Shown: positions 40,904-49,608 of the stretch, piece by piece
Layout of the letters: every line of letters begins with the position of its first letter
How positions within the stretch are numbered: position 1 is the stretch's first letter
Assembly: GCA_035461905.1 (NCBI GenBank)
Contig: DATHUV010000019.1
Span: 1 to 51,061 of the forward strand
DNA length: 51,061 nucleotides
Reading direction: 5' to 3'
From: SZUA-442 sp035461905
GTDB lineage: Bacteria; Actinomycetota; Acidimicrobiia; Spongiisociales; UBA5794
Program-made: the position numbers and the translations under genes
Notes under the pieces: generated by a model
The model's database searches: none
Told to the model about the DNA's origin: nothing
What the model saw: the letters and a program-made list of their open reading frames with translations, nothing else

Positions 40904-43900
40904 TTGGCCGACAGCTTCGCCCACCTTCATGTCCACACCGAGTTCTCGATGCTCGATGGGGCGGCTCGTGTGCAGGATCTGGTGAGAGCCGTCGAAGCGG
41001 ACGGCCAGCCCGCCGTTGCGATCACGGACCATGGCGTGCTGTACGGCGTCGTGGACTTCTATCGGGCGGCACGGGATGTCGGGGTGAATCCCGTCATCGG
41101 AATCGAGGCATACGTCACACCCGGTAGTCGGTTCGATCGTCCGGCGCGCAGGGACGACATCCGGTACCACATGACCATCCTCGCCGAGAACGAGACCGGG
41201 TACCGCAACCTCATGCAACTGGCGTCGCTCGCGTATCGGGACGGGTACTACTACAAGCCGCGCATGGATGCGGAGCTCCTCAGCACCTACTCAGAGGGCT
41301 TGATCGCAACGACAGGGTGCCTCGGTGGCCATGTGCCACAGCTGCTGGGTGTCGATGAACCGGCCGACGACGACCAGAAGGGACAGGAGCGCGACGTCGA
41401 GGCAGCGATCGCCGCCGCGTCGATGTATCAGGACATCTTCGGCAGGGACAACTTCTTCATCGAGCTCCAGGACCATGGCATCCCTGCACAGCGACGGATC
41501 ATGGCGGACCTCCTCGACATCGGGAGGCGCATCGACGCACCTTTGCTCGCGGCGAACGACTCGCATTACACGAGGGCAGACGAAGCCGACGCCCACGATG
41601 CCCTCCTGTGCATCCAGACCGGATCGATGAAGTCCGAGGAGAACCGCTTCAAGTTCCACTCCCAGGAGTTCTACGTCAAGTCGGCCGCCCAGATGCGAGC
41701 GCTCTTCCCGTCCGACGAGTTCCCGCAAGCGTGCGACAACACCCTATGGATCGCTGAACGGGCCCGGGTGGAGATCGAGTTCGACCAGATCCTTCTTCCG
41801 AACTTCGAGGTGCCGAGCGGGTACGACGAGGATTCCTACCTGAGGCACCTCGTCCTCGAGGGTGCCCATGCCCGGTACGGGACGCTCGATACTGTCGTGT
41901 CGGATCGGATCGAGTACGAACTCCGTGTCATCTCGGAGATGGGGTTCTCGGCGTACTTCCTGATCGTGTGGGACCTCATCGCCCACGCCGCTCGGCGGGG
42001 CATCCGAACAGGGCCGGGGCGCGGGAGTGCTGCGGGTTCGATCGTCGCGTACTGCCTCAGGATCACGGATCTCGACCCCATCGCCTACGGCCTGATCTTC
42101 GAGCGTTTCCTCAACCCCGGCCGCAAGGAGATGCCCGACATCGACATGGACTTCGACGAACGGTACCGATCCGAGATGATCGCCTACTGTGCCCAGAAAT
42201 ACGGCTCGGATCATGTTGCGCAGATCATCACGTTCTCGACGATCAAGGGGAAGCAGGCGATCCGGGACGCCGCAAGGGTGCTCGATTATCCCTACTCGGT
42301 CGGGGACCAGCTCGCAAAGGCGATGCCCCCCGCAATCCTCGGCAATGACGCGACGATCGACCAATGCCTCGAGGTCCCCGGAGGGGACGCTTCGACCATA
42401 GATCGCGACCATTACTCCGCGGCCTCGGGGCTTCGGGAACTCCTCGACACCATGGACGGAGCCCGCGAGATCATCGAAACGGCGCGTGGCCTCGAAGGTC
42501 TGAGGCGCCAGGACTCCATTCACGCTGCCGCGGTTGTTATCTCACCACAGCCTCTCACGACGATCGTCCCCACCCAGCAGAAGGGTGAGGATGCAGAGAT
42601 CGTCACCCAGTACGAGATGCACGGCGTGGAGGCGCTCGGACTCCTCAAGATGGATTTCCTCGGGCTCCGCAACCTCTCGACGATCGAGCGTTCCCTCGAG
42701 CTGATCGAGCGGAATACGGGCATTCGTCCCGACATCGACGGTGTGCCCCTCGACGATCCTGGCGTGTATGAGATGCTTCAGCGAGGCGACTCGGTGGGAG
42801 TGTTCCAGTTCGAGGGTGGACCCATGCGTGCCCTCATGCGAAACCTCGGGCCTGACCGATTCGAGCACCTCATCGCCCTCAACGCCCTCTATCGTCCCGG
42901 TGCCCTCGGTGCAGGCATGCACCTCGAGTATGCCGATCGCAAGAACGGCAAGACGGCGGTCGGCTACCTCCATCCCGATCTCGAGCCCGTCCTGTCCGAC
43001 ACGTACGGGATCATGGTGTACCAGGAACAGGTGATGCAGACCGCCGAGCGGATCGCGGGGTTCTCCATGGTCGATGCGGACAGCCTCCGCAAGGCGATGG
43101 GCAAGAAGATCCCCGCACTGATGAAGGAGCAGCAGAACAAGTTCGTCGCAGGGTGCGTGGCGAACGGCTACGACGAGCAGCTCGGTACCGACCTGTTCGG
43201 ATTCATCGAGCACTTCGCCGGCTACGGCTTCAACAAGAGCCACTCGGCGGCGTACGCGCTCGTGGCCTACCAGACCGCATGGCTCAAGGCGCACTACCCC
43301 GCCGAGTACATGGCGGCCCTCCTGACGTCGGTCAAACGTGACAAGGACAGGACTGCGGCGTACCTGCACGAGTGCCGCATGATGGGGATCCCTGTGCGGG
43401 TTCCCGGAGTGAACGTCTCGGAACGGGACTTCCTCGCTCATGACGGGCAGATCATCTTCGGCCTGTCTGCCGTGCGCAACGTCGGCGAAGCGGTCACCGA
43501 CCTCATCGTGGCTGAACGCCTCGGTAACGGACCGTACGAGGACTTCTTCGACTTCATCGACAGGGTGGACATCCAGGTTCTCAACAAGCGGACGATCGAG
43601 TCGATGATCAAGGCCGGTGCGTTCGACTCACTCGGGTACGCACGACGCGGGCTTCTCGAGGTGTCGCACACAATCGTCGATGGAACCCTCGATCGACGTC
43701 GCGCAGAGGAAGCCGGCCAGTACAGCCTGTTCGGTGGCTCAACGGCCACCGCGACCGCGGTCGGGACGTCGGTGCCTGAACACGAATGGGACAAGAAGGT
43801 GCGGCTGGCGTTCGAGAAGGAGATGCTCGGACTGTACGTGTCCGATCACCCGTTGCTCGGTGTCGAGAAGGCTCTCACGGGTATGACCGATACCGTCATT

Positions 43901-44407
43901 CCCGGACTCTGGGATCGCGAGGACCGCTCCCAGGCGACGATCGCCGGGGTCGTCGGTTCGGTGAACCGCCGTTACACACGTGCGGGCCAGCCGATGGTGT
44001 ACTTCGTCCTGGAGGACCTGCAGGGTTCCGTCGAGGCGGTGGCATTCCCGAAGACGGTCGCCGAGCACGGTCCCATGATTCGTGAGGATGCGGTGCTCGT
44101 TTTGCGCGGGAGGGTCGATCATCGCGGGGACGATGTGAAGTTCATCGTCCAGTCCGTGTCGGAGCCAGACCTCTCGAGCGATCGGAGTGTTCGTGTCAGG
44201 GTTCCGGCCTCGCGCCTGTCGCCGACGGTCGTTGGGCGGCTCAAGGACGTCCTGGCGAACCATCCCGGAACCGCCCCCGTGTACATCCACATGCACGGCG
44301 ACACGGGTGAGAAGGTGCTGCGCGTCGGGCAGGAACACCGCGTCGATCCACGATCCGCTCTCTTCGCCGAGCTTCAGGAGCTCTTCGGGCCCTCCAGCGT
44401 GTTCTGA
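40904..44407 (+). CDS. dnaE: DNA polymerase III alpha subunit
   Basis: 1167 aa from a TTG at 40904 with GAGG 5 nt upstream; this start gives the expected ADSFAHLHVHTEFSMLDG N-terminus. An upstream start at 40811 would add an Arg-rich stretch with no family match. PHP domain first (HLHVHTEFS, ITDHGVLYG), then the Pol III core with PDIDMDFDE catalytic Asp residues (about 415-423), GYGFNKSHSAAYALVAY, and a C-terminal OB-fold part (ATIAGVVGSVNRRYT). Replicative polymerase of DnaE1 type; the PHP residues look intact, so proofreading by that domain is possible. Confidence 0.95.
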   Translation: MADSFAHLHVHTEFSMLDGAARVQDLVRAVEADGQPAVAITDHGVLYGVVDFYRAARDVGVNPVIGIEAYVTPGSRFDRPARRDDIRYHMTILAENETGYRNLMQLASLAYRDGYYYKPRMDAELLSTYSEGLIATTGCLGGHVPQLLGVDEPADDDQKGQERDVEAAIAAASMYQDIFGRDNFFIELQDHGIPAQRRIMADLLDIGRRIDAPLLAANDSHYTRADEADAHDALLCIQTGSMKSEENRFKFHSQEFYVKSAAQMRALFPSDEFPQACDNTLWIAERARVEIEFDQILLPNFEVPSGYDEDSYLRHLVLEGAHARYGTLDTVVSDRIEYELRVISEMGFSAYFLIVWDLIAHAARRGIRTGPGRGSAAGSIVAYCLRITDLDPIAYGLIFERFLNPGRKEMPDIDMDFDERYRSEMIAYCAQKYGSDHVAQIITFSTIKGKQAIRDAARVLDYPYSVGDQLAKAMPPAILGNDATIDQCLEVPGGDASTIDRDHYSAASGLRELLDTMDGAREIIETARGLEGLRRQDSIHAAAVVISPQPLTTIVPTQQKGEDAEIVTQYEMHGVEALGLLKMDFLGLRNLSTIERSLELIERNTGIRPDIDGVPLDDPGVYEMLQRGDSVGVFQFEGGPMRALMRNLGPDRFEHLIALNALYRPGALGAGMHLEYADRKNGKTAVGYLHPDLEPVLSDTYGIMVYQEQVMQTAERIAGFSMVDADSLRKAMGKKIPALMKEQQNKFVAGCVANGYDEQLGTDLFGFIEHFAGYGFNKSHSAAYALVAYQTAWLKAHYPAEYMAALLTSVKRDKDRTAAYLHECRMMGIPVRVPGVNVSERDFLAHDGQIIFGLSAVRNVGEAVTDLIVAERLGNGPYEDFFDFIDRVDIQVLNKRTIESMIKAGAFDSLGYARRGLLEVSHTIVDGTLDRRRAEEAGQYSLFGGSTATATAVGTSVPEHEWDKKVRLAFEKEMLGLYVSDHPLLGVEKALTGMTDTVIPGLWDREDRSQATIAGVVGSVNRRYTRAGQPMVYFVLEDLQGSVEAVAFPKTVAEHGPMIREDAVLVLRGRVDHRGDDVKFIVQSVSEPDLSSDRSVRVRVPASRLSPTVVGRLKDVLANHPGTAPVYIHMHGDTGEKVLRVGQEHRVDPRSALFAELQELFGPSSVF

Positions 44408-44431
44408 ACCGAGCTGCGCGTCGCGCGTCGG

Positions 44432-45481
44432 TCAGGACTCGGCGATGCGACCCATCACGCCGCTTCCCTCGATCATGGCGGCGAGATCATCGACGGTGGA
44501 CGGTGGCGGGGAGCGCCACGCGACGGTCGAGACAGGCACGCCGTACAGGGCAGCGAGTTCGTCGACGGCATCGGACTGGCGACGTGCCTCCGAAGCCCAC
44601 GCCCGCAGGTTGGTTCTGACCGCGACGCGAAGGTCCGGGTCGTCGATACCGCGCAAGGGACGCTGGGCATCCTCGGTCCAGACACTCGGAAGAGCGCGGT
44701 TGAACAGGATGATGGCCGGGTCGATACGGATGTCCCCGAGCTCGCGGAAGAAGCGATGGGTCTCGTGCAAGGGAGTCGGATCGGCGGTCGTCGCAATGAC
44801 GGTGGTCGCCGCGCGGAGGTACCGCTCGATCGTTCGTGAACGCGACGAAAGTGCGTCGTACATGGTCCGGAGGTCGAGCAGGAAGTCGGCGACGTCCGAG
44901 AGCATCGGCCCGCCGAGGATCGTGTCGGCGACGCGCAGCATCGGCTTCGCCGTGAACCGGTACAAGAGGCTTCGTCCCGGGAGATGAGAGCCCGTGAGCC
45001 ACTTGAGGAGCTTTCCCGAGACGAGGTCGCCCGTGGTCGCCGGTGCACGGAAGAAGTCGATGCCACCCCCCGATGGTGGGGTGTCGACGACGATCACGTC
45101 GTACGAACGGGACTCGATGTATTCGGCCGTGCGCTCACCTGCTGCGTATGCCTGGGCTGCAGGAAACCGGTCCGCGATAGCGCGGAAGTAGGGGTTGACG
45201 AGGAGCCGATCACCCACGTCGGGGTCCGCGTAGCGGTGGATGATCGCCTCCCAGCTCGCGGAGACGTCGAGCATCGCCGCCCACATTCCCTCGACCGTTG
45301 CCACGGGGGTCGGCTCGTCACCGAGCGTCGACACCCCAAGTGCGTCCGCCAACCGTTTTGCGGGATCGATGGTGAGGACGAGCGTCTTGAGCCCTGTTCC
45401 CGCGAGCGCCACTCCCATCGCAGCTGACAGGGTGGTCTTTCCGACGCCGCCTGCGCCTGTCACGACGATCGTGCGCGTCAT
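44432..45481 (-). CDS. ArsA-like ATPase, Rv3680/BagB type
   Basis: 349 aa. P-loop GAGGVGKTTLSAAM (about residues 9-22); the usual signature Lys before GG is Ala here. LVLTIDPAKRLADALG follows, as in the mycobacterial Rv3680 protein, and switch II is VVDTPPSGGGIDFF. ArsA/GET3-type ATPases drive anion export or membrane protein handling. It overlaps the upstream partner by 4 nt, and together they should form a heteromeric ATPase. No arsenite Cys cluster is visible, so arsenic transport is not supported. Confidence 0.85.
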   Translation of the reverse strand: MTRTIVVTGAGGVGKTTLSAAMGVALAGTGLKTLVLTIDPAKRLADALGVSTLGDEPTPVATVEGMWAAMLDVSASWEAIIHRYADPDVGDRLLVNPYFRAIADRFPAAQAYAAGERTAEYIESRSYDVIVVDTPPSGGGIDFFRAPATTGDLVSGKLLKWLTGSHLPGRSLLYRFTAKPMLRVADTILGGPMLSDVADFLLDLRTMYDALSSRSRTIERYLRAATTVIATTADPTPLHETHRFFRELGDIRIDPAIILFNRALPSVWTEDAQRPLRGIDDPDLRVAVRTNLRAWASEARRQSDAVDELAALYGVPVSTVAWRSPPPSTVDDLAAMIEGSGVMGRIAES

Positions 45482-46338
45482 CGTGGTTCCTCGAGCGCAT
45501 CCGCGAGTTGAACGGCGACCTCGCCCGGCGTCAGCACCCCCCGCAGGAATGGCAGCTCGAGGTCGTGGTCGATCTCACCCGCCCACAGGTCCTGTTCGAG
45601 CTCCATCGACACCTGGAGTGCTGCTGCGTCGCGTGCTGAACCCGAGGGCAACGCATCGAGTTGTGACGCCGCGATCCCGCTCGCTTCGAGCCAGCGGTTG
45701 AGGACGACGGTCGGAGGTGGACAGACGCCATCGGCGAGGAGCACCTCGATCGACTCGACCGTCTCACGGACGGGAAGCTCGGACGGCGTACACACGAACA
45801 CGACCGTGGTCACGGACGGATCCTCGAGCGTCTGAGACAGCCTGTCCGCCTGCCGCCTCACGTTGCCACCCGGTACCAGCTCTGCGATCGTCGCCGGCGC
45901 GCGGAGATACGACTGGAACTGCCCGAGCGAGGGAGCGTCGACGACGACGGCATCCCACACGCCGCGCCACACCTCGTAGACCGGTTTGCCGATGCTGATG
46001 ATCTCCCTGACGCCCGGTGCCGTGTCAGCCAGCACCGAGAGGGCACCGGCGATCTGCCTCGTGGGTGCACCCTGGGGCACCCTCAGCTGGAGCTTGAGGT
46101 ACTCGTCGAGTCCCGTCGCGCGGTCCATGACCATGGCGAAGAGGCCGGGCCTGGTCTCGACGGGGTGATATCCGAGGTCGGCATGGCGCAGGTGTGCGGC
46201 GAGGCCGGTGCTCTGACCCATGTCGATTGCGAGGACCCGCTGACCCCTGCGGGCGCGTTCGATTGCGATCGCCGCCGAGACAGCGGACTTCCCGGTGCCA
46301 CCCTTACCTGACACGAAGACGAGATCGCACGTGGACAT
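45478..46338 (-). CDS. ArsA-like ATPase, Rv3679/BagA type
   Basis: 286 aa from the ATG at 46338 (a GTG at 46341 adds one residue). The deviant Walker A GKGGTGKSAVSAA (about residues 11-23) keeps the signature Lys. The switch II region reads VVVDAPSLGQFQSYL. It resembles mycobacterial Rv3679, whose partner Rv3680 corresponds to the next gene. No Shine-Dalgarno is seen, but TAGCCT lies 7 nt upstream of the ATG. The pair is probably one operon. Confidence 0.83.
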   Translation of the reverse strand: MSTCDLVFVSGKGGTGKSAVSAAIAIERARRGQRVLAIDMGQSTGLAAHLRHADLGYHPVETRPGLFAMVMDRATGLDEYLKLQLRVPQGAPTRQIAGALSVLADTAPGVREIISIGKPVYEVWRGVWDAVVVDAPSLGQFQSYLRAPATIAELVPGGNVRRQADRLSQTLEDPSVTTVVFVCTPSELPVRETVESIEVLLADGVCPPPTVVLNRWLEASGIAASQLDALPSGSARDAAALQVSMELEQDLWAGEIDHDLELPFLRGVLTPGEVAVQLADALEEPR

Positions 46339-46345
46339 CACGCCG

Positions 46346-46351
46346 AGGCTA
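46346..46351 (-). promoter_or_regulatory. Candidate -10 box, leaderless ArsA-like operon
   Basis: TAGCCT on the minus strand, 7 nt before the ATG at 46338, followed by CGGCG as at the phosphatase gene (6022-6027). Confidence 0.4.
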
Positions 46352-46411
46352 GTTCGCGCGGTCGGGGTGTTCGCCTACCCTTGGGCGTAGTCAAAGGTGC
46401 AAGGAGACATC

Positions 46412-46624
46412 GTGGCGCAACTGGACATGGACGACTTCCTCAGGCGATTCGCTGATCGAGCCGAGGCCGTCAAGGAGCGTGGCGTACCACCCCTCGAGGG
46501 TCAGGCCCGCAAGGCGTTCATCGATTCCGCGGAGAAGGACTTCCTCGATTACTCGTTGATCGCATCCGCGTCGTGGACCGTGGACGACGGACATCTCGTG
46601 CTCAGGATCCCGCTGTCAGGCTGA
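46412..46624 (+). CDS. Small acidic protein of unknown function
   Basis: 70 aa from the GTG at 46412, which has AAGGAGA 4 nt upstream. I do not recognise it. The first two thirds are helical and charged (MDDFLRRFADRAEAVKERG, QARKAFIDSAEKDFLDYSLI), ending with two strands (SASWTVDDGHLVLRIPL). No membrane segment or Cys. It is divergent from the ArsA-like pair and its stop overlaps the end of the convergent ThyX-like gene by 9 nt. The clean ribosome site and composition support it as real. Confidence 0.65.
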   Translation: MAQLDMDDFLRRFADRAEAVKERGVPPLEGQARKAFIDSAEKDFLDYSLIASASWTVDDGHLVLRIPLSG

Positions 46625-48262
46625 CGGATCGTCGATCCCCAGGTCTGCGCGTTTGGCGGCAGCCCTTCGCTCCGTCTCGATGCGGGCGAGGTCGTAATCC
46701 TCGTGGTCCACGAAACTCATGGCCCCTGCGATCCGATGGTGGCCGGCAACGTCACGGATCTGGTCGTGCATGATCTGGCAGATCCTCCGATAGTCGGGAT
46801 GGCCGCCCTGCTGGGTTCGGAGTTCGAGCATGTGGAACGCCTCGCGGGCATTCAGATTCATGGCGAATCGGATGTTGAACGCAAAGGGGATGGCGTATTG
46901 AGCAACCGAGCTCGACGTACTCGATGAGAGGCTCTGGTGGTACCGAGCGAGGTCATCCATGGCCGTGTCCCAATCCGATCCGGCCCCGACGTCGATGACC
47001 GACTGCGGTGTGATGTAGCCGTGGTCGACGCTGAGGTCCTGCCACTCGATGGTGAGCATTCGGTGGCGTTGGAGGTCCCGGAAGATCCCGTAGTCGCATA
47101 GGACGTCGAAGCGATAGAAGGTCTGCTCCATCGCTCGTCCCGGCTTGTGGCGTCGATTGGTGCGAATCCCGACGTAGGCGCGGAAGATCTCGTCGATCTC
47201 GGACTCCGACATCGCATCCACCAGCCCCCGGATCTGGGCTTCCGAAAGGTTGGATGCACCGTACAGGGCTGCTGCGGCGACCTTACGTTCCCCGTCGCGG
47301 TCGTAGTCGACGAGCGTTACCGCAGGTGCGGATCCGATGTCGGAGGGCAGATCTGCGGCCAACGTCGCCATCGCGCGGCGGTTCTCCGAGATGTATGCGG
47401 TCCATGCACCGCCCCTGTCAGGGACATCGACCCGCTTCATGAAGGACGGGATCATTGTGCGCAGCTCGCGAAGCATCTCTGATCCGCACCATTGCACCTC
47501 CTCGAGGGGGTGGGCAGCCATACGGAGGAGGAGGGATTCATACGCCTGCCCGGAGGCGAACACACCGACGTTCGACAAGGTCGCCGCGGGAAGGAGGCCC
47601 CTCGCGTCGTCGCACGCCTTCGCCCGGATGGTCGATCTCCACACGAATGCGGAATCGCCCTCCTGACGGGGATAGAGGTCCTCGTAGTAGTCCACGAGCC
47701 TGCTCACGACGGCGCTGTACGTTTCGAAGAGCCGATCCATCGTGGCCGTGTACTCGTCCGCCAGCCCTGCCCCGGCGATCTCGGCGGGTACCACGTAGCG
47801 GAATCGACCACCGAGGCGCGTGTCATAGAAGATGTAGCGGGTCGATTGCTCGAGGTATGACGCGAGCCTCCCCCACTCGAGCACCTTCGTGAGGATGTTC
47901 GATGCTTGCTCGACGGCGACGTGGGCCGCTCCGAGCTGCGCTACCGAGTCGTCCCCGTACTGCGTGAATACCCTGTCGTAGAGCTGCTCGGCGCGTTCGA
48001 GACCGACCCGGCCCCCGCCCGAGGTCGCGCTGGCGATGCTGTCGATTCCGAGGTCGGGGTCGGCGGCGAATTCATCGAGGAACAAGCGTCGTATCGACTT
48101 GTCGGACCTGCTGTAGCGTGCGAACAGGGCGCCCTTGACGACCTCCGGGAGGTTCCGTATCCCGAACACCGGACGATCGAGATTGGTGAAGTACGGTTCG
48201 AGGGTCGCGCGCTCGGCGTCGGAGAACGCCTCGATGTGGAAGGGTGGGGGAGTGGGTGTCAC
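46616..48262 (-). CDS. Tandem ThyX-like protein with divided signature motif
   Basis: 548 aa from a GTG at 48262 (AGGAGG 7 nt upstream), twice the usual 220-270 aa of flavin-dependent thymidylate synthase. Both halves resemble ThyX. The signature RHR-x7-S is split. The N-terminal half reads W130-G131-R132, seven residues, then S140 followed by TRY, so RH is lost and Ser kept. The C-terminal half reads R399-H400-R401, seven residues, then D409, so RHR is kept and Ser lost. The second half also has NAREAFHMLELRTQQGGHP (about 471-489), the dUMP/FAD block. It could be an active fused enzyme or a paralogue with another job. Confidence 0.82.
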   Translation of the reverse strand: MTPTPPPFHIEAFSDAERATLEPYFTNLDRPVFGIRNLPEVVKGALFARYSRSDKSIRRLFLDEFAADPDLGIDSIASATSGGGRVGLERAEQLYDRVFTQYGDDSVAQLGAAHVAVEQASNILTKVLEWGRLASYLEQSTRYIFYDTRLGGRFRYVVPAEIAGAGLADEYTATMDRLFETYSAVVSRLVDYYEDLYPRQEGDSAFVWRSTIRAKACDDARGLLPAATLSNVGVFASGQAYESLLLRMAAHPLEEVQWCGSEMLRELRTMIPSFMKRVDVPDRGGAWTAYISENRRAMATLAADLPSDIGSAPAVTLVDYDRDGERKVAAAALYGASNLSEAQIRGLVDAMSESEIDEIFRAYVGIRTNRRHKPGRAMEQTFYRFDVLCDYGIFRDLQRHRMLTIEWQDLSVDHGYITPQSVIDVGAGSDWDTAMDDLARYHQSLSSSTSSSVAQYAIPFAFNIRFAMNLNAREAFHMLELRTQQGGHPDYRRICQIMHDQIRDVAGHHRIAGAMSFVDHEDYDLARIETERRAAAKRADLGIDDPSA

Positions 48263-48284
48263 GTCCTGACCTCCTGGGTGAGGC

Positions 48285-48313
48285 ACCGTACACCTGCGGG
48301 GGACCCTCTTCAA
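48285..48313 (-). promoter_or_regulatory. Promoter of the tandem thyX-like gene
   Basis: Minus strand -35 TTGAAG (48313 to 48308), 17-nt spacer, -10 TACGGT (48290 to 48285). Transcription would begin about 15 nt before the GTG at 48262, leaving room for the AGGAGG site. Confidence 0.5.
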
Positions 48314-48327
48314 TTTCTCCGCCTCGG

Positions 48328-48333
48328 TAGCCT
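48328..48333 (+). promoter_or_regulatory. Candidate -10 box, leaderless membrane gene
   Basis: TAGCCT followed by CGCTGT and then the GTG at 48340 (6 nt). Same hexamer as at 6022-6027 and 46346-46351. Confidence 0.35.
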
Positions 48334-48339
48334 CGCTGT

Positions 48340-48588
48340 GTGGCCTTCGTCCGATTCGCGCTCGGCGTTCTCATCGCGGTGACGGTCATCGTCGCCGCCA
48401 TCCCCGCCGTCGTTCTCGTCGACCTCGTGTCAGGTGGAACGGGACTCGGACTGTGCCCCGACGGCCTCGGGACATGTACGACATCCATGTACACCATTGC
48501 CGAGTTGACCGTGGTGCTCTCGATCGTGCTCGTGATCCTCGGAGCCGGTATGGCGTTGTGCGTCCGTCTGCTTCGACGGGCCGGGTGA
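48340..48588 (+). CDS. Small two-segment membrane protein
   Basis: 82 aa from a GTG at 48340 (another GTG at 48338 is out of frame). Two hydrophobic segments (about residues 6-29 and 53-73) flank a short loop GGTGLGLCPDGLGTC containing two Cys six residues apart, which may form a disulfide outside the cell. A basic end (RLLRRAG) suggests the C-terminus faces the cytoplasm. Family not recognised. It is followed 17 nt later by another membrane gene. Confidence 0.55.
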   Translation: MAFVRFALGVLIAVTVIVAAIPAVVLVDLVSGGTGLGLCPDGLGTCTTSMYTIAELTVVLSIVLVILGAGMALCVRLLRRAG

Positions 48589-48593
48589 CGAGG

Positions 48594-48599
48594 TACGCT
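48594..48599 (+). promoter_or_regulatory. Candidate -10 box, leaderless membrane gene
   Basis: TACGCT 6 nt before the ATG at 48606. The preceding gene ends at 48588, so a separate transcript could begin at this start codon. Confidence 0.35.
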
Positions 48600-48605
48600 C
48601 GTTCC

Positions 48606-49052
48606 ATGGATCGCTTCGACGATGAAGAGCGCGAGGCTACGATGCCGCTGCGCGACCGACTACCCGACTACGCAGCGGTCTTCGGAGTGGGCCTCGCAGC
48701 ATCCGTCGCCGTTGGGCTGGTCGTGTGGGTCGTTTCGCCCGTTTCGTTGGCATCCTCGATCGGTTACACGGTGATCCTCTACGGTGTGGTCCTCATGCTT
48801 GCCGGTGGCGCGACCGGTGGCGGGTACACCAACCTCGGAATGGGGGCCGTCGGAGCGATGTTCGGATCTCGCCGTACGGACGAACCCCATGAGAACCTCG
48901 GTCCGACATGGTCGGGGCGGGGCCGCATCGATCCCGCCGAACGCCTTGAACGGGGTCTTCGGCCCGACGCGAATCCGCGAGCCTTCTGGCAGGTCATCGG
49001 GGGTCTTGCGTACCTGGGAATCGGACTTGCCGTGGTGATCATCTGGTCCTAG
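48606..49052 (+). CDS. Unrecognised three-segment membrane protein
   Basis: 148 aa from the ATG at 48606. Acidic cytoplasmic N-terminus (DRFDDEEREAT), two adjacent hydrophobic segments (about residues 22-42 and 46-72, the second ending Gly-rich AGGATGGG), a polar stretch of about 50 residues (RIDPAERLERGLRPDANP), and a last segment near the C-terminus (about 130-147). No known motif. It converges on the thioesterase gene with 4 nt overlap at the stops (49049-49052). Confidence 0.6.
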   Translation: MDRFDDEEREATMPLRDRLPDYAAVFGVGLAASVAVGLVVWVVSPVSLASSIGYTVILYGVVLMLAGGATGGGYTNLGMGAVGAMFGSRRTDEPHENLGPTWSGRGRIDPAERLERGLRPDANPRAFWQVIGGLAYLGIGLAVVIIWS

Positions 49053-49495
49053 TCGAACACGACGGCCGTGCGTTCGTCTGCGACCACGAACAATCCACTC
49101 GACGTCGCCACGGTGGTGTTGGGTCCCTCCATGCGGGCGTCCACCATGAGACGTCGGCCCCGGCGCTCGCGAACTACACCATGGACCCTGTAGCGGGCGT
49201 CCGTGGGTGCCGGCGATCGATATCGGATCTCGAGCCTGGCGGTGAACACGAGGACACCTTCGGTCAGCATCACGGACCATGCCGATGCCTCATCGAGGGC
49301 GGTCGCGACCACGCCTCCGTGGAGGGTCGATGCAAACCCTTCGTACTCGGTCCGGGGATCGAAGGTCGCGCTCACCCCGTCACCCTCGACGACGAAGTCG
49401 TCGAGGTGGAGCCCGATGGGGTTGCGCGCGCCGCAGCCGAAGCATCGATCGTATCGAGCGCGCATGGCGGCGATCAGCTCCGGTGTCGCGGTCAT
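49049..49495 (-). CDS. Hotdog-fold thioesterase (PaaI/YdiI-like)
   Basis: 148 aa. The central helix motif is STLHGGVVATALDEASAW (about residues 56-73), where HGG and Asp-Glu match acyl-CoA thioesterases. An N-terminal CFGCG-x-x-NPIGL segment, seen in one group of these proteins, is present at about residues 18-27. It probably hydrolyses an acyl-CoA; the acyl chain is not predictable. Confidence 0.85.
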   Translation of the reverse strand: MTATPELIAAMRARYDRCFGCGARNPIGLHLDDFVVEGDGVSATFDPRTEYEGFASTLHGGVVATALDEASAWSVMLTEGVLVFTARLEIRYRSPAPTDARYRVHGVVRERRGRRLMVDARMEGPNTTVATSSGLFVVADERTAVVFD

Positions 49496-49594
49496 CGCGG
49501 ATTCTCACCGTTCATGGCTCTGTGTCGTGCAAGCGAGCCCGCGCGGGCGCGGAAGGTCGCGAGGCGTACTTCATCACGGTCCACCGGTCCACGG

Positions 49595-49600
49595 TACCAT
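49595..49600 (+). promoter_or_regulatory. Candidate -10 box, leaderless nth gene
   Basis: TACCAT 8 nt before the ATG at 49609; the intervening CGCCCGCC has no ribosome binding character. Confidence 0.4.
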
Positions 49601-49608
49601 CGCCCGCC

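Noticed and set aside
44408..44432. ACCGA...TCGGT hairpin after dnaE as a terminator
   Set aside because: Short stem with poor inner pairing and no T-run; not better than chance.
44432..46338. Arsenite efflux system
   Set aside because: ArsA-like ATPases are present but there is no arsB, arsR or arsC, and no metal-binding Cys cluster.
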